Shown here: in pieces, positions 42,748 to 52,376 of the stretch
Position numbering within the stretch: the first letter of the stretch is position 1
How the letters are laid out: each line of letters begins with the position of its first letter
Assembly (NCBI GenBank): GCA_015075515.1
Contig: JABTUE010000003.1
Location: 124,001-188,000 of the forward strand
DNA from: Planctomycetota bacterium
GTDB taxonomy: Bacteria; Planctomycetota; UBA8742; UBA2392
Direction: 5' to 3'
DNA: 64,000 nt
The notes under the pieces: model-generated
What the model saw: only the letters and a program-made list of their open reading frames with translations
The model's database searches: none
What the model was told of the DNA's origin: nothing
Program-made: the position numbers and the translations under genes

Positions 42748-43647
42748 CTACGCCCGCGGACGCAACACCAGCGTCAGGTTCACTTTCTTGCCGCCGCGCA
42801 GCACCTCAAGCTCCAGCTTGTCACCGGCTTTCATGCGCGAAAGCATGGTGCGCAGGTGGCCGGTGCCGGTCATGGCCTCGCCGTTGGCGCGGGTGATCAC
42901 GTCACCTTCCTTCAGGCCGCCCTCGGCGGCGGCGCCGCCGGCGGAAACCGAACTGGCCTTGATGCCGCCTTCAATGCCCAGGGCGCGGCTTTCCTCGGGC
43001 GTAAGGTTCAGAAAGCTGGCGTTCAGCGTCACGCCCAGCGTGGCGCGCTCGGGCTCGGTTACCTTGGGTTCGGCGGGTTTGGGGTTGGCGGGTTCTTCCA
43101 CGCGCGGCTGGGGCGGCTGCGGTGCTGTTTCGGGGTTGGCCTTGCCGCTGCGCAGGTCTTCCAGCCGGCGCTCAAGCTCGGCGGCGGTGCGGCGACGCTC
43201 GGCGTCAAGCTCAGACAGTTTCTTGCGCAGTTCCCTGACCTTGGCGTCGTCGCCAAACCGGTCGTCTTTGGCGCCCTGGGCGCCAAGCACCACAATCAAC
43301 GGCTCGTTGCGGCCGTTGGCGCGCCGCACACCAAGACTCAGCACGTCGCCGGGGCGCTTGTCGGCCAGTTCCTTGCGCATGGCCTCGATGGACGTGATCG
43401 TACTCTGGCCGGCGGACAGGATGATGTCCCCCACCTCAAGCCCGGCTTCCTTGGCCGGGGATTTGTCGTCCACCCGCGTGACTTTCAGGCCACCCTCAAT
43501 ACCCATTTTGCGGGCATCTTCGGCCTCGACGACCTGAAGCCCGACACCAAGCCAGGGCGTATTGGTCTGGGCCTTTGCGGAGGACGCCCCCGACGCAACG
43601 GCAAACATGACCACCATCACCAGAACCGCAGAAGAAAGAACACGCAT
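42748..43647 (-). CDS. Secreted protein with two PDZ domains
   Basis: 299 residues. A signal peptide (to about ASSAKAQ) is followed by PDZ1 (residues 30-120, WLGVGLQVVEAEDARKMGI...GLEVGDIILSAG), a coiled coil (135-170, REL RKKLSELDAERRRTAAELERRLEDL), a Pro/Glu linker (170-200) and PDZ2 (205-295, TLGVTLNASFLNLTPEESRALGI...GLKEGDVITRANG). The ATG has GGAGACGCCA upstream and TATATT 30 nt before. It resembles the substrate-binding part of HtrA-type systems without a protease domain. It lies 46 bp upstream of gspK on the same strand, so the two may work together. Confidence 0.85.
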   Translation of the reverse strand: MRVLSSAVLVMVVMFAVASGASSAKAQTNTPWLGVGLQVVEAEDARKMGIEGGLKVTRVDDKSPAKEAGLEVGDIILSAGQSTITSIEAMRKELADKRPGDVLSLGVRRANGRNEPLIVVLGAQGAKDDRFGDDAKVRELRKKLSELDAERRRTAAELERRLEDLRSGKANPETAPQPPQPRVEEPANPKPAEPKVTEPERATLGVTLNASFLNLTPEESRALGIEGGIKASSVSAGGAAAEGGLKEGDVITRANGEAMTGTGHLRTMLSRMKAGDKLELEVLRGGKKVNLTLVLRPRA

Positions 43648-43676
43648 TGGCGTCTCCGGAAGCGTTGGGACCCTTC

Positions 43677-43682
43677 AATATA
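43677..43682 (-). promoter_or_regulatory. Predicted -10 box of the PDZ-gspK pair
   Basis: Minus strand TATATT, 29 nt before the ATG, leaving a short leader with a GGAG site. Confidence 0.4.
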
Positions 43683-43762
43683 CGCACAGTAAGTGGCGGT
43701 TGGGAACCCTTTGCCACCGCAATCGCTGGACTTTGGGGGACGCGCTGGCAAATTCGCGCGCC

Positions 43763-44191
43763 ATGGTTCACCTGGTCAAGATTCTGGCCTACACACCGCG
43801 CGGCAAGGGGCCGGGGCGGCTGCACTTTGCGCTGGACGGACGCACTTTTCACGCGCGCTGCGACGCCGACCCGCATCTGGCCGACGGTCTGCTGGTTCCC
43901 GGCACCACTTATCCGGTGGCCCTGACAGTCGAGGCCCAGGGCACGGTGGAATACGCGCTGGGGCCTGAACCCGGCCTTGCCGTGGCGCGGGCCGATGAAG
44001 CCGGCGATGTGGTCACGCTGATGGGTCGCACGTGGGACAGCATTGACCACCAGACGATCAAGCTGGACGCGGCGCCCACGGTGGGACTGCGCCTGAATCC
44101 GCCCCAGACCGCCACGGACTACCGCGGCGGAAGCTGGCTTTCGGCCACGGGCGTGCTGTGCGCCGACCTGCCACCCGAAGAACACGACTGA
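43763..44191 (+). CDS. Conserved-looking hypothetical protein
   Basis: 142 residues, not recognised. It is soluble with no signal peptide and beta-rich: VKILAYTPRGKGPGRLHFALDGRTF, YPVALTVEAQGTVEYALG, GDVVTLMGRTWDSIDHQTIKLDA. The start is the ATG at MVHLVK because upstream sequence overlaps the PDZ promoter region. It lies 36 bp before the DedA-type gene, possibly cotranscribed. High GC3 supports a real gene. Confidence 0.6.
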   Translation: MVHLVKILAYTPRGKGPGRLHFALDGRTFHARCDADPHLADGLLVPGTTYPVALTVEAQGTVEYALGPEPGLAVARADEAGDVVTLMGRTWDSIDHQTIKLDAAPTVGLRLNPPQTATDYRGGSWLSATGVLCADLPPEEHD

Positions 44192-44227
44192 CGCCCGCCG
44201 GAAGCCCGATTGCTGCCCCTGCTCAAC

Positions 44228-45019
44228 ATGCTGCTGCAAGCCGCGTCGGACACGGCCGAAAAGGGCTGGGTCGCGTCGTGGATTGACCGGTTCTTTGACC
44301 CGGCGTGGAACATCGCGCACGGGCCGACAATCTGGGCCGTGATTCTGGTGATTCTGGTGTCCACGGGCGTGGGTCTGCCCACACCTGAGGATATCTGGCT
44401 GACACTGGCGGGGTTCAGCGCCTACAAACAGGCCGGCGACCGCTTTGTGTGGTATTACTTTGTGGCCGCGTTCTGCGCCTGCACGACAGCCAACCTGATC
44501 GGCGATTCAGGGGCGTGGTGGCTGGGGCGCCGGTACGGCTTTGCCATCCGCGACCGGTTCAAGTTCATGCGCCGGCTGCTGAATGAAAAGCGCATGATCA
44601 AGGTGCAGGGCTGGTTTGACAACTACGGCAATTGGACGGTGTTCTTCGGCCGCCAGCTTGCCGGCATCCGGTTTGTCTCGTTCTTCACCGCCGGCACGAT
44701 GCGCGTGCCCTGGCACAAGTTTGTGCTGTTCGATTTCCTGGGCTGCTTTGTCAGCATCCCGGTGTGGCTGACACTGGGGGCGCTGGCGGCAATTTACGGC
44801 AAAGAATGGCTGCAAAAGGCATCCTCCACCGCCGGCGGGTCCATTCTGGGCGCCGCCGTGGTGGCAATCGTCATCTTTCTGGTTGTGGTGAAAATCCGGG
44901 CCAACCGCCGGGCCCGCGAGGCCGAAAAACTCCTGGCCGCCGATGTCCCGCTGGGAACAGACACCGCGCCCAAAGCCAAGGCCAGTGCGCCGGCCGCGCC
45001 GGTCGAGGCCAAACCCTGA
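44228..45019 (+). CDS. DedA/SNARE-associated family membrane protein
   Basis: 263 residues with about five membrane segments. GVGLPTPEDIWLTLAGF (re-entrant loop with the conserved acidic residue), GDSGAWWLGRRYG and FFGRQLAGIRFVSFFTAGTMRVPWHKFVLFDFLGC are the DedA hallmarks. DedA/DUF368-type proteins recycle undecaprenyl phosphate or flip lipids. The tail (residues 225-263) is an Ala/Lys-rich cytosolic extension. A TTG 18 bp upstream is an alternative start. Confidence 0.88.
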   Translation: MLLQAASDTAEKGWVASWIDRFFDPAWNIAHGPTIWAVILVILVSTGVGLPTPEDIWLTLAGFSAYKQAGDRFVWYYFVAAFCACTTANLIGDSGAWWLGRRYGFAIRDRFKFMRRLLNEKRMIKVQGWFDNYGNWTVFFGRQLAGIRFVSFFTAGTMRVPWHKFVLFDFLGCFVSIPVWLTLGALAAIYGKEWLQKASSTAGGSILGAAVVAIVIFLVVVKIRANRRAREAEKLLAADVPLGTDTAPKAKASAPAAPVEAKP

Positions 45020-45057
45020 ACTTGTCGCATGTGGTCGTATGATGCGGCGGGGGAATC

Positions 45058-46083
45058 ATGTCGGAAACGCTGCGCCCATTTGAGCGCCAGATCAACCTGC
45101 TTGGCGCGCTGCTGAAGGCGCGCCAGGGGCTGACCTGGGCCGAGATTTCGCGCGTGGCCGGATACAACGACGCGCGGCCCGAGCGTTCACGCCAGAAACG
45201 CTTTGAACGCGACCTGCACGAACTCAAGCGCGAAGGGCTGGTGGTGTCGCGCGAAGTAATTGACGGCGCCCGCTCGCTCTACACGCTGGACCGCACGGCG
45301 TGCCTGATGCCGCCTTTGAACCTGCGGCCCGAGCAGCGCCACCTGCTGTTCCGTATCGGCATGGCCTATCTTTCGGACCACGGCGCCGGGCCTCTGGCTG
45401 ACCACCTGCGTTCGGCGTTGCTGAAAGTTCAGGCCGGGGCCGGGCGTGAGGGCCTGCCCGCCGTGGTGCCGCCGGCACTGATGCGCCGCAGCCTGCAGCG
45501 CCGGCCGGGCGAAAGCGCACACTTCGAGGCGATCGTCATGGCGATGCTGGCCCGGCGCATTGTGCGGTTTGATTACTCGCCGCCGCGCGACCGCGCGCAA
45601 CGCCGCACCGTGGCGCCCTACGGTCTGGTAACCCGCCGCGGCGGCTGGTACCTGGTCGGTCTTGACGAAAACCGGCGTGCTGTGCGCGTCTTCCGGCTGT
45701 CGCGCATCCGTGGTGAAGTAGCCGTGGACATCCCGGGTTATGACGGCCCGCAATACGAAATCCCTTCGGATTTTGACGAAGAGCGCCACTTTACGACGGC
45801 GCCCTTTGGCGCCGGCGAAAATGCCTTTGCCGACGTCCGCATTCGCTTTGACGCCGACGTGGCGTTCATCGTGCGCAACGAATTCGAAGGCCAGTACCCG
45901 ATCACGGAACTGCCCGGCGGCGCCGTGGAACTGCAACTGCCCGGCGCGTACCCCGGCGAACTGCTGCGCTATCTGTGCGAGTTCGCGGGCCACTGGAAGA
46001 TTCTGGAACCGGCGCAGTTGCGTTCGCTTGTACTGAAACGCCTGCGCGGGGCAGCGCGCGCGGCGCGAAAGGGGGGCGCGTGA
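45058..46083 (+). CDS. WYL-domain transcriptional regulator (first of pair)
   Basis: 341 residues. An N-terminal winged helix (PFERQINLLGALLKARQGLTWAEISRVAG, RFERDLHELKREGLVV) is followed by the WYL domain with GWYLVGLDENRRAVRVFRLSRI and a C-terminal WCX-like domain. GGGGGAATC precedes the ATG; TATGAT lies about 13 nt before that. It is paired with a second WYL protein through a GTGA overlap, like pafB-pafC. WYL domains sense nucleic acids or nucleotides in DNA-damage and defence settings; the regulated genes here are unknown. Confidence 0.85.
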   Translation: MSETLRPFERQINLLGALLKARQGLTWAEISRVAGYNDARPERSRQKRFERDLHELKREGLVVSREVIDGARSLYTLDRTACLMPPLNLRPEQRHLLFRIGMAYLSDHGAGPLADHLRSALLKVQAGAGREGLPAVVPPALMRRSLQRRPGESAHFEAIVMAMLARRIVRFDYSPPRDRAQRRTVAPYGLVTRRGGWYLVGLDENRRAVRVFRLSRIRGEVAVDIPGYDGPQYEIPSDFDEERHFTTAPFGAGENAFADVRIRFDADVAFIVRNEFEGQYPITELPGGAVELQLPGAYPGELLRYLCEFAGHWKILEPAQLRSLVLKRLRGAARAARKGGA

Positions 46084-47060
46084 CCAGGCTGGGACAGATC
46101 GTTCCGCTGCTCAACTTTCTGGCCGCCAACCAGGGCGTGACACTGCGCGATACCGCCCGCGCCACGGGATTGCAGCCGCAGGAAATCTGCGCCATGCTCG
46201 ATGCGCTTACCCTGTGCGGCCTGCCGCCCTACGCGCCGCACGACTACATCGGGTATCGGCTGCTGGGCCGCGGCGACGACGCGGTGATTGACCTGCAGTA
46301 CGCCCGGCATTTCGCGCGGCCGCTGGCGTTCACACCCGAGGAAACGCTGGCGCTCAAGTACGCCATGGAGCACTTCGCCCGCGCGGCCGATGAAACCAGT
46401 CTTGCCGAACTGCAGGAACTTGCCGGCGTGCTGGCCAATGCCCTGCAGGGCCGCGCGCGGCAGATTCTTTCAGGGCGCTCCGGCGGCTTTGTTGTGCCGC
46501 GTCAGACCCGGCGCATGCGCGCGCTGATCGGCACGCTGTCGGAAGCCATAGACGGACGCTGGGTCGTGAATCTGGAGTACTACTCCGCCCATCGCGGGCG
46601 TCTTGGCACCCGCCGCGTCTGCCCGTTCCAGATCATCGAAGCCGGGGCCTATCTGTACCTGTACGCATGGTGCGAGCTGGCCGGCGCCACCCGCCACTTT
46701 CGACTGGAGCGCATCCGGGCGGCGGAACTGACCGACACCCGGCACGCGCGCCGCCCGCCGGCCCGCCGCCAGGCCGGGCGCATGGCCGGCATCTTCGAGG
46801 GCCGGCCGCGCGACCAGTTGGTGGTGCGGTTCTCGCCCGAGGCCGGCCCCGATGTCTGCGACGAATGGACCAACAACCCGGACACAACACTGCGAATGCT
46901 TGCGGGGGGCGCGGTGGAACTGACGCTGCCGCTGTACAACCCGCAATGGGCCGCGGGGTTTGTGCTGTCGTTTGGCGAACACGCGCGGATCATAAGCCCG
47001 CAATGGCTGCGCGCCGAGGTGATCCAGGCCGCCCGCGCCGGCATTGCCGCGCACCGTTAG
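46080..47060 (+). CDS. WYL-domain transcriptional regulator (second of pair)
   Basis: 326 residues. An N-terminal HTH (LGQIVPLLNFLAANQGVTLRDTARATGLQPQEICAMLDAL) is followed by a degenerate WYL core (VVNLEYYSAHRGRLGTRRVCPFQIIEAGAYLYLYAWCE..TRHFRLERI) and a C-terminal domain ending with LPLYNPQWAAGFVLSFGEHARIISP. GTG start overlaps the first gene by 4 bp, indicating an obligate pair. Its 3' end overlaps the convergent CPBP gene by 4 bp. Confidence 0.83.
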   Translation: MTRLGQIVPLLNFLAANQGVTLRDTARATGLQPQEICAMLDALTLCGLPPYAPHDYIGYRLLGRGDDAVIDLQYARHFARPLAFTPEETLALKYAMEHFARAADETSLAELQELAGVLANALQGRARQILSGRSGGFVVPRQTRRMRALIGTLSEAIDGRWVVNLEYYSAHRGRLGTRRVCPFQIIEAGAYLYLYAWCELAGATRHFRLERIRAAELTDTRHARRPPARRQAGRMAGIFEGRPRDQLVVRFSPEAGPDVCDEWTNNPDTTLRMLAGGAVELTLPLYNPQWAAGFVLSFGEHARIISPQWLRAEVIQAARAGIAAHR

Positions 47061-47917
47061 AGCACGAAGAATTGCAGGGTCAGCACCAGCGCGTTGTGCG
47101 CCGCGTGCACAATCACCGGCGGCCAGATGCTGCGGGTGTGGGCAAACAGGGCCGCCAGCATCGCCCCCAGCAGCGCCAGCGGCAGAAACCCGGGCCACCA
47201 CGCGCCGTGCGCGGCCACAAACAGCACCGTAGAAAGGCCCAGCGCCCCAAGCCGCGCCGGGTGCGACCAGCGCGAGTTTGTGGCCAGCGACGCCACCAGC
47301 CCGAACAGCACAAGCCGAAAGATCAGTTCTTCGCGCAGCGGCGCCGCCACTGCCGCCAGAACATACACGCCGGCGATCCACAGACTGCTGTCACGGCCGG
47401 TCAGTTGCTGAACCTGCGGCTGGGTCGTCACGTCCAGGCCGGCCAGTCGCCCCGCCGAGACCACGGCCAGAACCAGCCCCAGAAATGCCGGAATCATGAT
47501 CGCGTAAACGCCCAGCGCGCGGGCTATATGGGCCGGCCGAAACGCCAGCCATTGCAGTCTGCGGTGCGGCGGCTTGAGCACCTGAAGCACCGCCAGCAGC
47601 GCCAATGCCGCCAGCGAAAGCGCCGCGCCGAAAGCCCCCGCGGCCAGGGGCGCGTGCTCGGGCCATTGCTCGACCGGGCCGTAATGCAGCACACCGGGCA
47701 GCAGCATCACCCCCACAGCCAGCGCAAGTCCCGGCAGCGCCAGGTTGCCCGGCAACGCACCCCACGGCTCGCCCAGCGCGCGCAAGCGCCCCCAGGCCAG
47801 CCAGGTGGCCGCGATACAGGCAGCCAGACCGCCGACCAGCAGCGGCCACAGCCAGGTCTGCGGCGGAGTTGCGGCAAACGGATCCAGCACATGCTGAAGC
47901 GCCGAGGGCTCAGCCAT
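47057..47917 (-). CDS. CPBP-family intramembrane glutamic endopeptidase
   Basis: 286 residues, about eight TM helices. Family motifs: [12 protein letters not shown] (EExxxR), [11 protein letters not shown] (FxxxH) and VHAAHNALV (HxxxN). The family includes CAAX proteases, bacteriocin-immunity proteins and the myxosortases that process MYXO-CTERM tails. The ATG at [10 protein letters not shown] is chosen; TCTAAT lies 6 nt upstream of it. It abuts the WYL pair tail to tail. Given two Cys-tail proteins in this window it is a candidate sorting protease, an inference without direct linkage. Confidence 0.85.
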   Translation of the reverse strand: MAEPSALQHVLDPFAATPPQTWLWPLLVGGLAACIAATWLAWGRLRALGEPWGALPGNLALPGLALAVGVMLLPGVLHYGPVEQWPEHAPLAAGAFGAALSLAALALLAVLQVLKPPHRRLQWLAFRPAHIARALGVYAIMIPAFLGLVLAVVSAGRLAGLDVTTQPQVQQLTGRDSSLWIAGVYVLAAVAAPLREELIFRLVLFGLVASLATNSRWSHPARLGALGLSTVLFVAAHGAWWPGFLPLALLGAMLAALFAHTRSIWPPVIVHAAHNALVLTLQFFVL

Positions 47918-47965
47918 GCATGGATTAGAACAAGCGAACAACGCGCGGGCCACCGGCCGGGGTCA

Positions 47966-49546
47966 TCAATGCCGGAAGTGCCGCATGCCCGTAAACACCA
48001 TGGCAATGCCGTGCTGGTTGCAGGCGGCAATCACATCTTCGTCGCGCACGCTGCCGCCGGGCTGAATGATCGCCGCCACACCGGCGCGCGCGGCCTTTTC
48101 AATGCTGTCCGGGAACGGAAAAAACGCGTCGCTGGCCAGCACAGCGCCCCTGGCTTTGGCCCCGGCGCGGGTCAGGGCGTGTTCCGTGGAATCCACCCGG
48201 TTGGTCTGGCCGGCGCCGTAGCCAATCAGCGCGCGGTGCGCCGTCAGCACAATCGCGTTGGACTTGTAGTGCTTGCACAGGCGCCAGGCAAACGCCAGTT
48301 CCTTCATCTGGGCCGAGTTCGGCACCTGATTGGTCACCACCTTCAGTTCCGCGGCCTGCCCGATGTGGCTGTCGCTGGTCTGGGCCAGCATGCCCCCCAC
48401 CACACTGCGGTACTCCAGCGGGGGCTGCTTGGCCGCGGGCACGCCGGCCTTGACCAGACGGATGGACTTGCGCCACTTCTTCTTGCTGTCCTCGACCAGC
48501 GCCTTGACCGCCGCAGGCTCGAAGTCAGGCGCCACCACGGCCTCCAGGAACTTTTCGCCCTCCACAAACGCGGCCGCCGTAGCCAGGTCAAACGGGCGGT
48601 TCAGGCCCACAATACCGCCGAAGGCACTCAGCGGATCACAGTCGTAGCTGCGCGTGAAGGCCTCGGCAATGCTGTCGGCCAGCGCCGCGCCGCAGGGGTT
48701 GGTGTGCTTGATTACCACCGCAAACGGGGCGTCGTCGTATTCGGCGGCCACACGCATCGCGGCATCAAGGTCCAGAATGTTGTTGTACGAAAGTTCCTTG
48801 CCGCTGAGCTGCTGCAGGGCCCCAAGGCCCTCGCGCCGGCCGCCAGTGGCGTAGAACGCGGCCTGCTGGTGCGGGTTTTCACCGTAACGCAGTTCCTGCA
48901 CGCGCTCCAGTGCCAGCAGCCTGCGCCCGGCCAGCGCGTCGCCGTGATCAATCTGGCCCTGCAGGTATTGCGCGATCGCGTGGTCGTACCACGACGTAAG
49001 GCGAAACGCCTTGAGCGCCAGCCGGCGCCGCGTGTTCAGCCCCAGCTTGCCCCCGTGCTCGGCCAGTTCGCGCGTCAGCTCGGCGTAATCGGCCGGGTCG
49101 GTAACCACGGCCACGGCTTCGTGGTTCTTGCTGGCGCTGCGCACCATGCTGGGCCCGCCGATGTCAATGTTCTCGATCGCGTCTTCAAAGCTCACGCCCG
49201 GCTTTGCCACGGTGCTTTCGAACGGGTAGAGGTTCACAATCACCATGTCAATCAGGCCAATGCCGTGCTGCTCGGCCGTGCGCCGGTGATCTTCCAGGTC
49301 GCGCCGCGCCAGAAGCCCGCCGTGCACCCTGGGGTGCAGTGTCTTGACCCGGCCGTCCAGCATCTCGGGAAAGCCGGTGTGTTCGCTGATGTCTTTCACG
49401 GCCAGGCCGGCCTCGCGCAGGGCTTTGGCCGTGCCGCCGGTGGAAATGAACTCGGCGCCGTGGCCCGCCAGAGCCTTGCAGAAATCCACCACGCCGGTCT
49501 TGTCACTGACCGAAACCAGCACCCGTCGAATCGCAACCCTGTCCAT
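47966..49546 (-). CDS. purH: Bifunctional AICAR formyltransferase/IMP cyclohydrolase
   Basis: 526 residues, normal PurH length. N-terminal IMP cyclohydrolase ([59 protein letters not shown]) and C-terminal AICAR transformylase ([45 protein letters not shown]). It catalyses the last two steps of de novo IMP synthesis. The ATG (MDRVAIRR) has GGAGGCGTGC upstream. Confidence 0.96.
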   Translation of the reverse strand: MDRVAIRRVLVSVSDKTGVVDFCKALAGHGAEFISTGGTAKALREAGLAVKDISEHTGFPEMLDGRVKTLHPRVHGGLLARRDLEDHRRTAEQHGIGLIDMVIVNLYPFESTVAKPGVSFEDAIENIDIGGPSMVRSASKNHEAVAVVTDPADYAELTRELAEHGGKLGLNTRRRLALKAFRLTSWYDHAIAQYLQGQIDHGDALAGRRLLALERVQELRYGENPHQQAAFYATGGRREGLGALQQLSGKELSYNNILDLDAAMRVAAEYDDAPFAVVIKHTNPCGAALADSIAEAFTRSYDCDPLSAFGGIVGLNRPFDLATAAAFVEGEKFLEAVVAPDFEPAAVKALVEDSKKKWRKSIRLVKAGVPAAKQPPLEYRSVVGGMLAQTSDSHIGQAAELKVVTNQVPNSAQMKELAFAWRLCKHYKSNAIVLTAHRALIGYGAGQTNRVDSTEHALTRAGAKARGAVLASDAFFPFPDSIEKAARAGVAAIIQPGGSVRDEDVIAACNQHGIAMVFTGMRHFRH

Positions 49547-49599
49547 GCACGCCTCCGTGGCCCGCGCTTGTAGCAAGGCCGGGGCGCCGGTGCAGGCAC

Positions 49600-51690
49600 T
49601 TAACCGCCGTAACGTTTCAACAATCCCTCGACAAACGGGTCAGCGCCGCCGGTGGCGCGCCAGGTCTTGGCCAGTTCGCGGGCCCGGTCGCTCAGGCCGA
49701 AGCGCTGCAGTTCACAGATCAGGTCAAGCCGCGTCAGTTCGGGGCTTTTTACCTCGGGCTGGCGCGCCAGGCGCTGCTGGGCCCAGTCGGGGCGTTCCAG
49801 CGCCAGACAGACAAGAACCGCCGCCTGAAGGTGCACCGGGTGCGGCTCGGCCAGGCACAACTGATCCAGCACCGCCAGGGCGGCCAGATCGTCGCGGGCG
49901 GCCGACAGCGCGCCGGCCAGTTCCAGCATGACTGTCGCGGCGCGCTCGCCGCGGGCGTAGGCCTCACGCAAATGCGCCAGCTTTGACCCGGGCTGAAGCG
50001 CGGCCAGACGCAGCGCCGGGCGCGGGTCGTCGGGGTGATCCTCCAGTGCGCGCAGGTACCAGGCGGCGGCTTCCTGCGGCTTGTTCATGTCGCGCAGCAG
50101 GTCGCCCACGCGCAGCGCCAATGGCTGGCCGTCCAGCAGTGCCCCCTTTTCCGCGCGTTTGCCCAGCAGCAGCAGCGCCTGCTTCACCGCGGCCTCGTCG
50201 CCGGCTCCGGCGGCCAGCCGGTACAGCGCCAGAGCCTCGGCAGCCGTGGCGCCGGCCAGGTCATACAGCAGCGCGTTGCACACCACGGGCTGCAAAGTCC
50301 GCGCCAGTTCGTGCCGCAGCACGGCCTCGGGTGGGGCGTCGGTTCCAGGGTCAGCCAGCCAGGCCAGGTCAATGTCCGCCAGCGCGCGCCGGGCCAGCTC
50401 AACACTGAGCGCCCCGGCCAGGTTGCGCACCACGCCAAGGCACCACAGGCGCGCCGCCGGCTGTTCGAGTGTGGGCAACAGACGCACGCAGAGTTCCACC
50501 ACCAGTTCGCTCACGCGCGCCAGGGGAACATTGCCGGTGCGCAAACCATACTGTTCACCGTTGAAAGTGTGCACGCCGTCGCGCATCAGCACGCCGATCA
50601 TCGGCCGCGCGATCCCGTTGGGCGCGTACAGACCCACGGGCGCGCGCGCGCACAACGCCAGAACCTGCAACGTCGCGCACAGCGACTGCTGGCCGCCGCC
50701 GGCACGGAACAACACATCGGAAACCAGCACCGTGCCGGGCGCGTCCTCGTACAACGCCAGGTTCAGGCGTTTGCGCACATGGGCCGCGTAGGCGTCCAGA
50801 AACGGCTTGCGCGATTCCTTCCAGGCGGGTTGCGAATCAATCACGTCCTGGCCGAAGGCGCGCAGCGCCGCCCGCGTCTGGTCGGGCGTGGAACGCAGCC
50901 GCCCCGGCTCCAGCAGCGCAAGGGCCTCCTCCATACCCAGCAGAACACCCGGCAGGTCGTCCGGCAGCAGCAGTTCCGGCGGCGTGCGCAACGGATCCAC
51001 TGACGTGTCCAGCGGGTAAAGCGCCAGAAGTTGCGGGTACCCCGCCGCGGCCGGGTCAAACGGGCGAGAGGTATCCACCGGCTCCACGGGCCGGTTGGCC
51101 GGCACGTTGACGGGCGGGCGGTTCACGGCCACCGGCGGCGCGTTGTTGGCCGCCGGCACCGGCGTAAACAGGCCGGTCGCCCAGCCGATCACCACCGTCA
51201 GCACAGCCACCAGCGCAATCGCCAGCGCCACAAACAGCCCGTGCCCGCGCCGGGGCTCCGATACGCGCGGAGCAGTGGCCGGCGCGGCCGGCGCTGGCAC
51301 AGCCGCAGTCGCCTGCAAGGCCGGCGCGTCAGCCAGGTCATCTTCCAGTGACAATGTCGGCGCGCCCTGGATCATCAGGGCGTTGAGCATGCTGTGGCTG
51401 ACCTTGCACAGGCGTTCCAGGTTGCGGTCAAGCTGTTCAATGCCGGCGTTGCGCGTGTTTTTCAGGAACTTCCGCAGCCCGTCCTGCAGCCGTTCATCCA
51501 CGCCGCGAAAGTTGAAAACAAAGGCCTTTTCAAGCTGGCGCCGGACATCGTGAAAATCTTCCAGCAACCCGGGCGGAACCTTGCCGGATTCAAGCTGCAC
51601 CCGGCGCGCGATCGCCAGCAGCGCGTCCAGCTTGCGCATCGGCTCGCGCAGGGCCTCAAAGCCGCTGGGAAACGGAATCTCTTCGGGCAT
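49600..51690 (-). CDS. Large membrane-anchored protein with C-terminal TPR-like region
   Basis: 696 residues, not recognised. Residues 1-125 are helical and cytosolic; a single TM helix (GLFVALAIALVAVLTVVIGWATGLF) lies near 155-180; a Pro/Asn linker follows; residues about 230-420 have segments such as GGQQSLCATLQVLALCARAPVGLYAPNGIARPMIGV reminiscent of transglutaminase-like folds, without a clear Cys-His-Asp triad; 450-690 are TPR-like (AAWYLRALEDHPDDPRPALRLAALQPGSKLAHLREAYARGE). The ATG at MPEEIPF is chosen. It separates purH from purE and may be unrelated to purines. Confidence 0.6.
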   Translation of the reverse strand: MPEEIPFPSGFEALREPMRKLDALLAIARRVQLESGKVPPGLLEDFHDVRRQLEKAFVFNFRGVDERLQDGLRKFLKNTRNAGIEQLDRNLERLCKVSHSMLNALMIQGAPTLSLEDDLADAPALQATAAVPAPAAPATAPRVSEPRRGHGLFVALAIALVAVLTVVIGWATGLFTPVPAANNAPPVAVNRPPVNVPANRPVEPVDTSRPFDPAAAGYPQLLALYPLDTSVDPLRTPPELLLPDDLPGVLLGMEEALALLEPGRLRSTPDQTRAALRAFGQDVIDSQPAWKESRKPFLDAYAAHVRKRLNLALYEDAPGTVLVSDVLFRAGGGQQSLCATLQVLALCARAPVGLYAPNGIARPMIGVLMRDGVHTFNGEQYGLRTGNVPLARVSELVVELCVRLLPTLEQPAARLWCLGVVRNLAGALSVELARRALADIDLAWLADPGTDAPPEAVLRHELARTLQPVVCNALLYDLAGATAAEALALYRLAAGAGDEAAVKQALLLLGKRAEKGALLDGQPLALRVGDLLRDMNKPQEAAAWYLRALEDHPDDPRPALRLAALQPGSKLAHLREAYARGERAATVMLELAGALSAARDDLAALAVLDQLCLAEPHPVHLQAAVLVCLALERPDWAQQRLARQPEVKSPELTRLDLICELQRFGLSDRARELAKTWRATGGADPFVEGLLKRYGG

Positions 51691-51792
51691 GGTCGGCAAC
51701 GGGGCGGGGCCTGCCAGCATACCCGAAGATCACGCCTTGCGGGAGCAATCACCCCCGCGCAACCGGAAATCCGCGCACCGGCCCCAGGCCGG

Positions 51793-52284
51793 CTACTTCA
51801 GTTTTTCCTGAAGCTTGCGGTCCTTTTCCAGCACCTTCTGGGTCTGGGCCTTGCGCCAGTCTGCCACGCGCTGGGCGACGGCAGCGTCGCCGGTGCCGAT
51901 GATCTGGGCGGCCAGCACGGCGGCGTTGACCGCGCCGCCGATGGCCACGGTGGCCACGGGCACGCCCGGCGGCATCTGCACGGTGGAAAGCAGCGCGTCC
52001 AGACCATTGAGCGGCCCGCTGGCGATCGGAATACCGATCACCGGCCGCGACGTGTGCGCGGCCACGGCACCGGCCAGGTGCGCGGCCACTCCGGCGGCGC
52101 AAAGAAACACTTTGGTTCCGCCCTTTTCGGACTGCTGCACGAACTCGCGGGCCTGCTCGGGCGTGCGGTGAGCCGAAAGCACGCGCACGGCGCAGTCAAT
52201 CCCGAGTTCCTTGAGTGTGGCGACCACAGGTTCCAGCGTCGGCCAGTCGGAATCGCTTCCCATCATGAGTACGGTCTGAGGCAT
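51793..52284 (-). CDS. purE: N5-carboxyaminoimidazole ribonucleotide mutase
   Basis: 163 residues. Class I PurE motifs: [11 protein letters not shown] (3-13 region), [14 protein letters not shown] with the catalytic His, [22 protein letters not shown] and [12 protein letters not shown]. It converts N5-CAIR to CAIR. A GAAGGAGCCTCC site precedes the ATG and TAATCT lies about 20 nt further. No purK is seen nearby. Confidence 0.95.
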   Translation of the reverse strand: MPQTVLMMGSDSDWPTLEPVVATLKELGIDCAVRVLSAHRTPEQAREFVQQSEKGGTKVFLCAAGVAAHLAGAVAAHTSRPVIGIPIASGPLNGLDALLSTVQMPPGVPVATVAIGGAVNAAVLAAQIIGTGDAAVAQRVADWRKAQTQKVLEKDRKLQEKLK

Positions 52285-52314
52285 GGAGGCTCCTTCGTCC
52301 GATTCAAGATTACA

Positions 52315-52376
52315 GATTCAGGATGAGCAGATCAGACACCACCCGTTGTGGCTATAGCCCTGAATCTCCAACGGGT
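52315..52376. terminator. Nested palindrome between purC and purE
   Basis: ACCCGTTG (52341-52348) / CAACGGGT (52369-52376) encloses the palindrome GGCTATAGCC; GATTCAGG (52315-52322) / CCTGAATC (52359-52366) offers an alternative pairing. The right arm ends on the purC stop codon (52376-52378), so it would form at the end of the purC message. Confidence 0.5.

Noticed and set aside
46667..49573. 968-codon open frame opposite CPBP and purH
   Set aside because: Overlaps two conserved genes on the other strand and has shadow composition.
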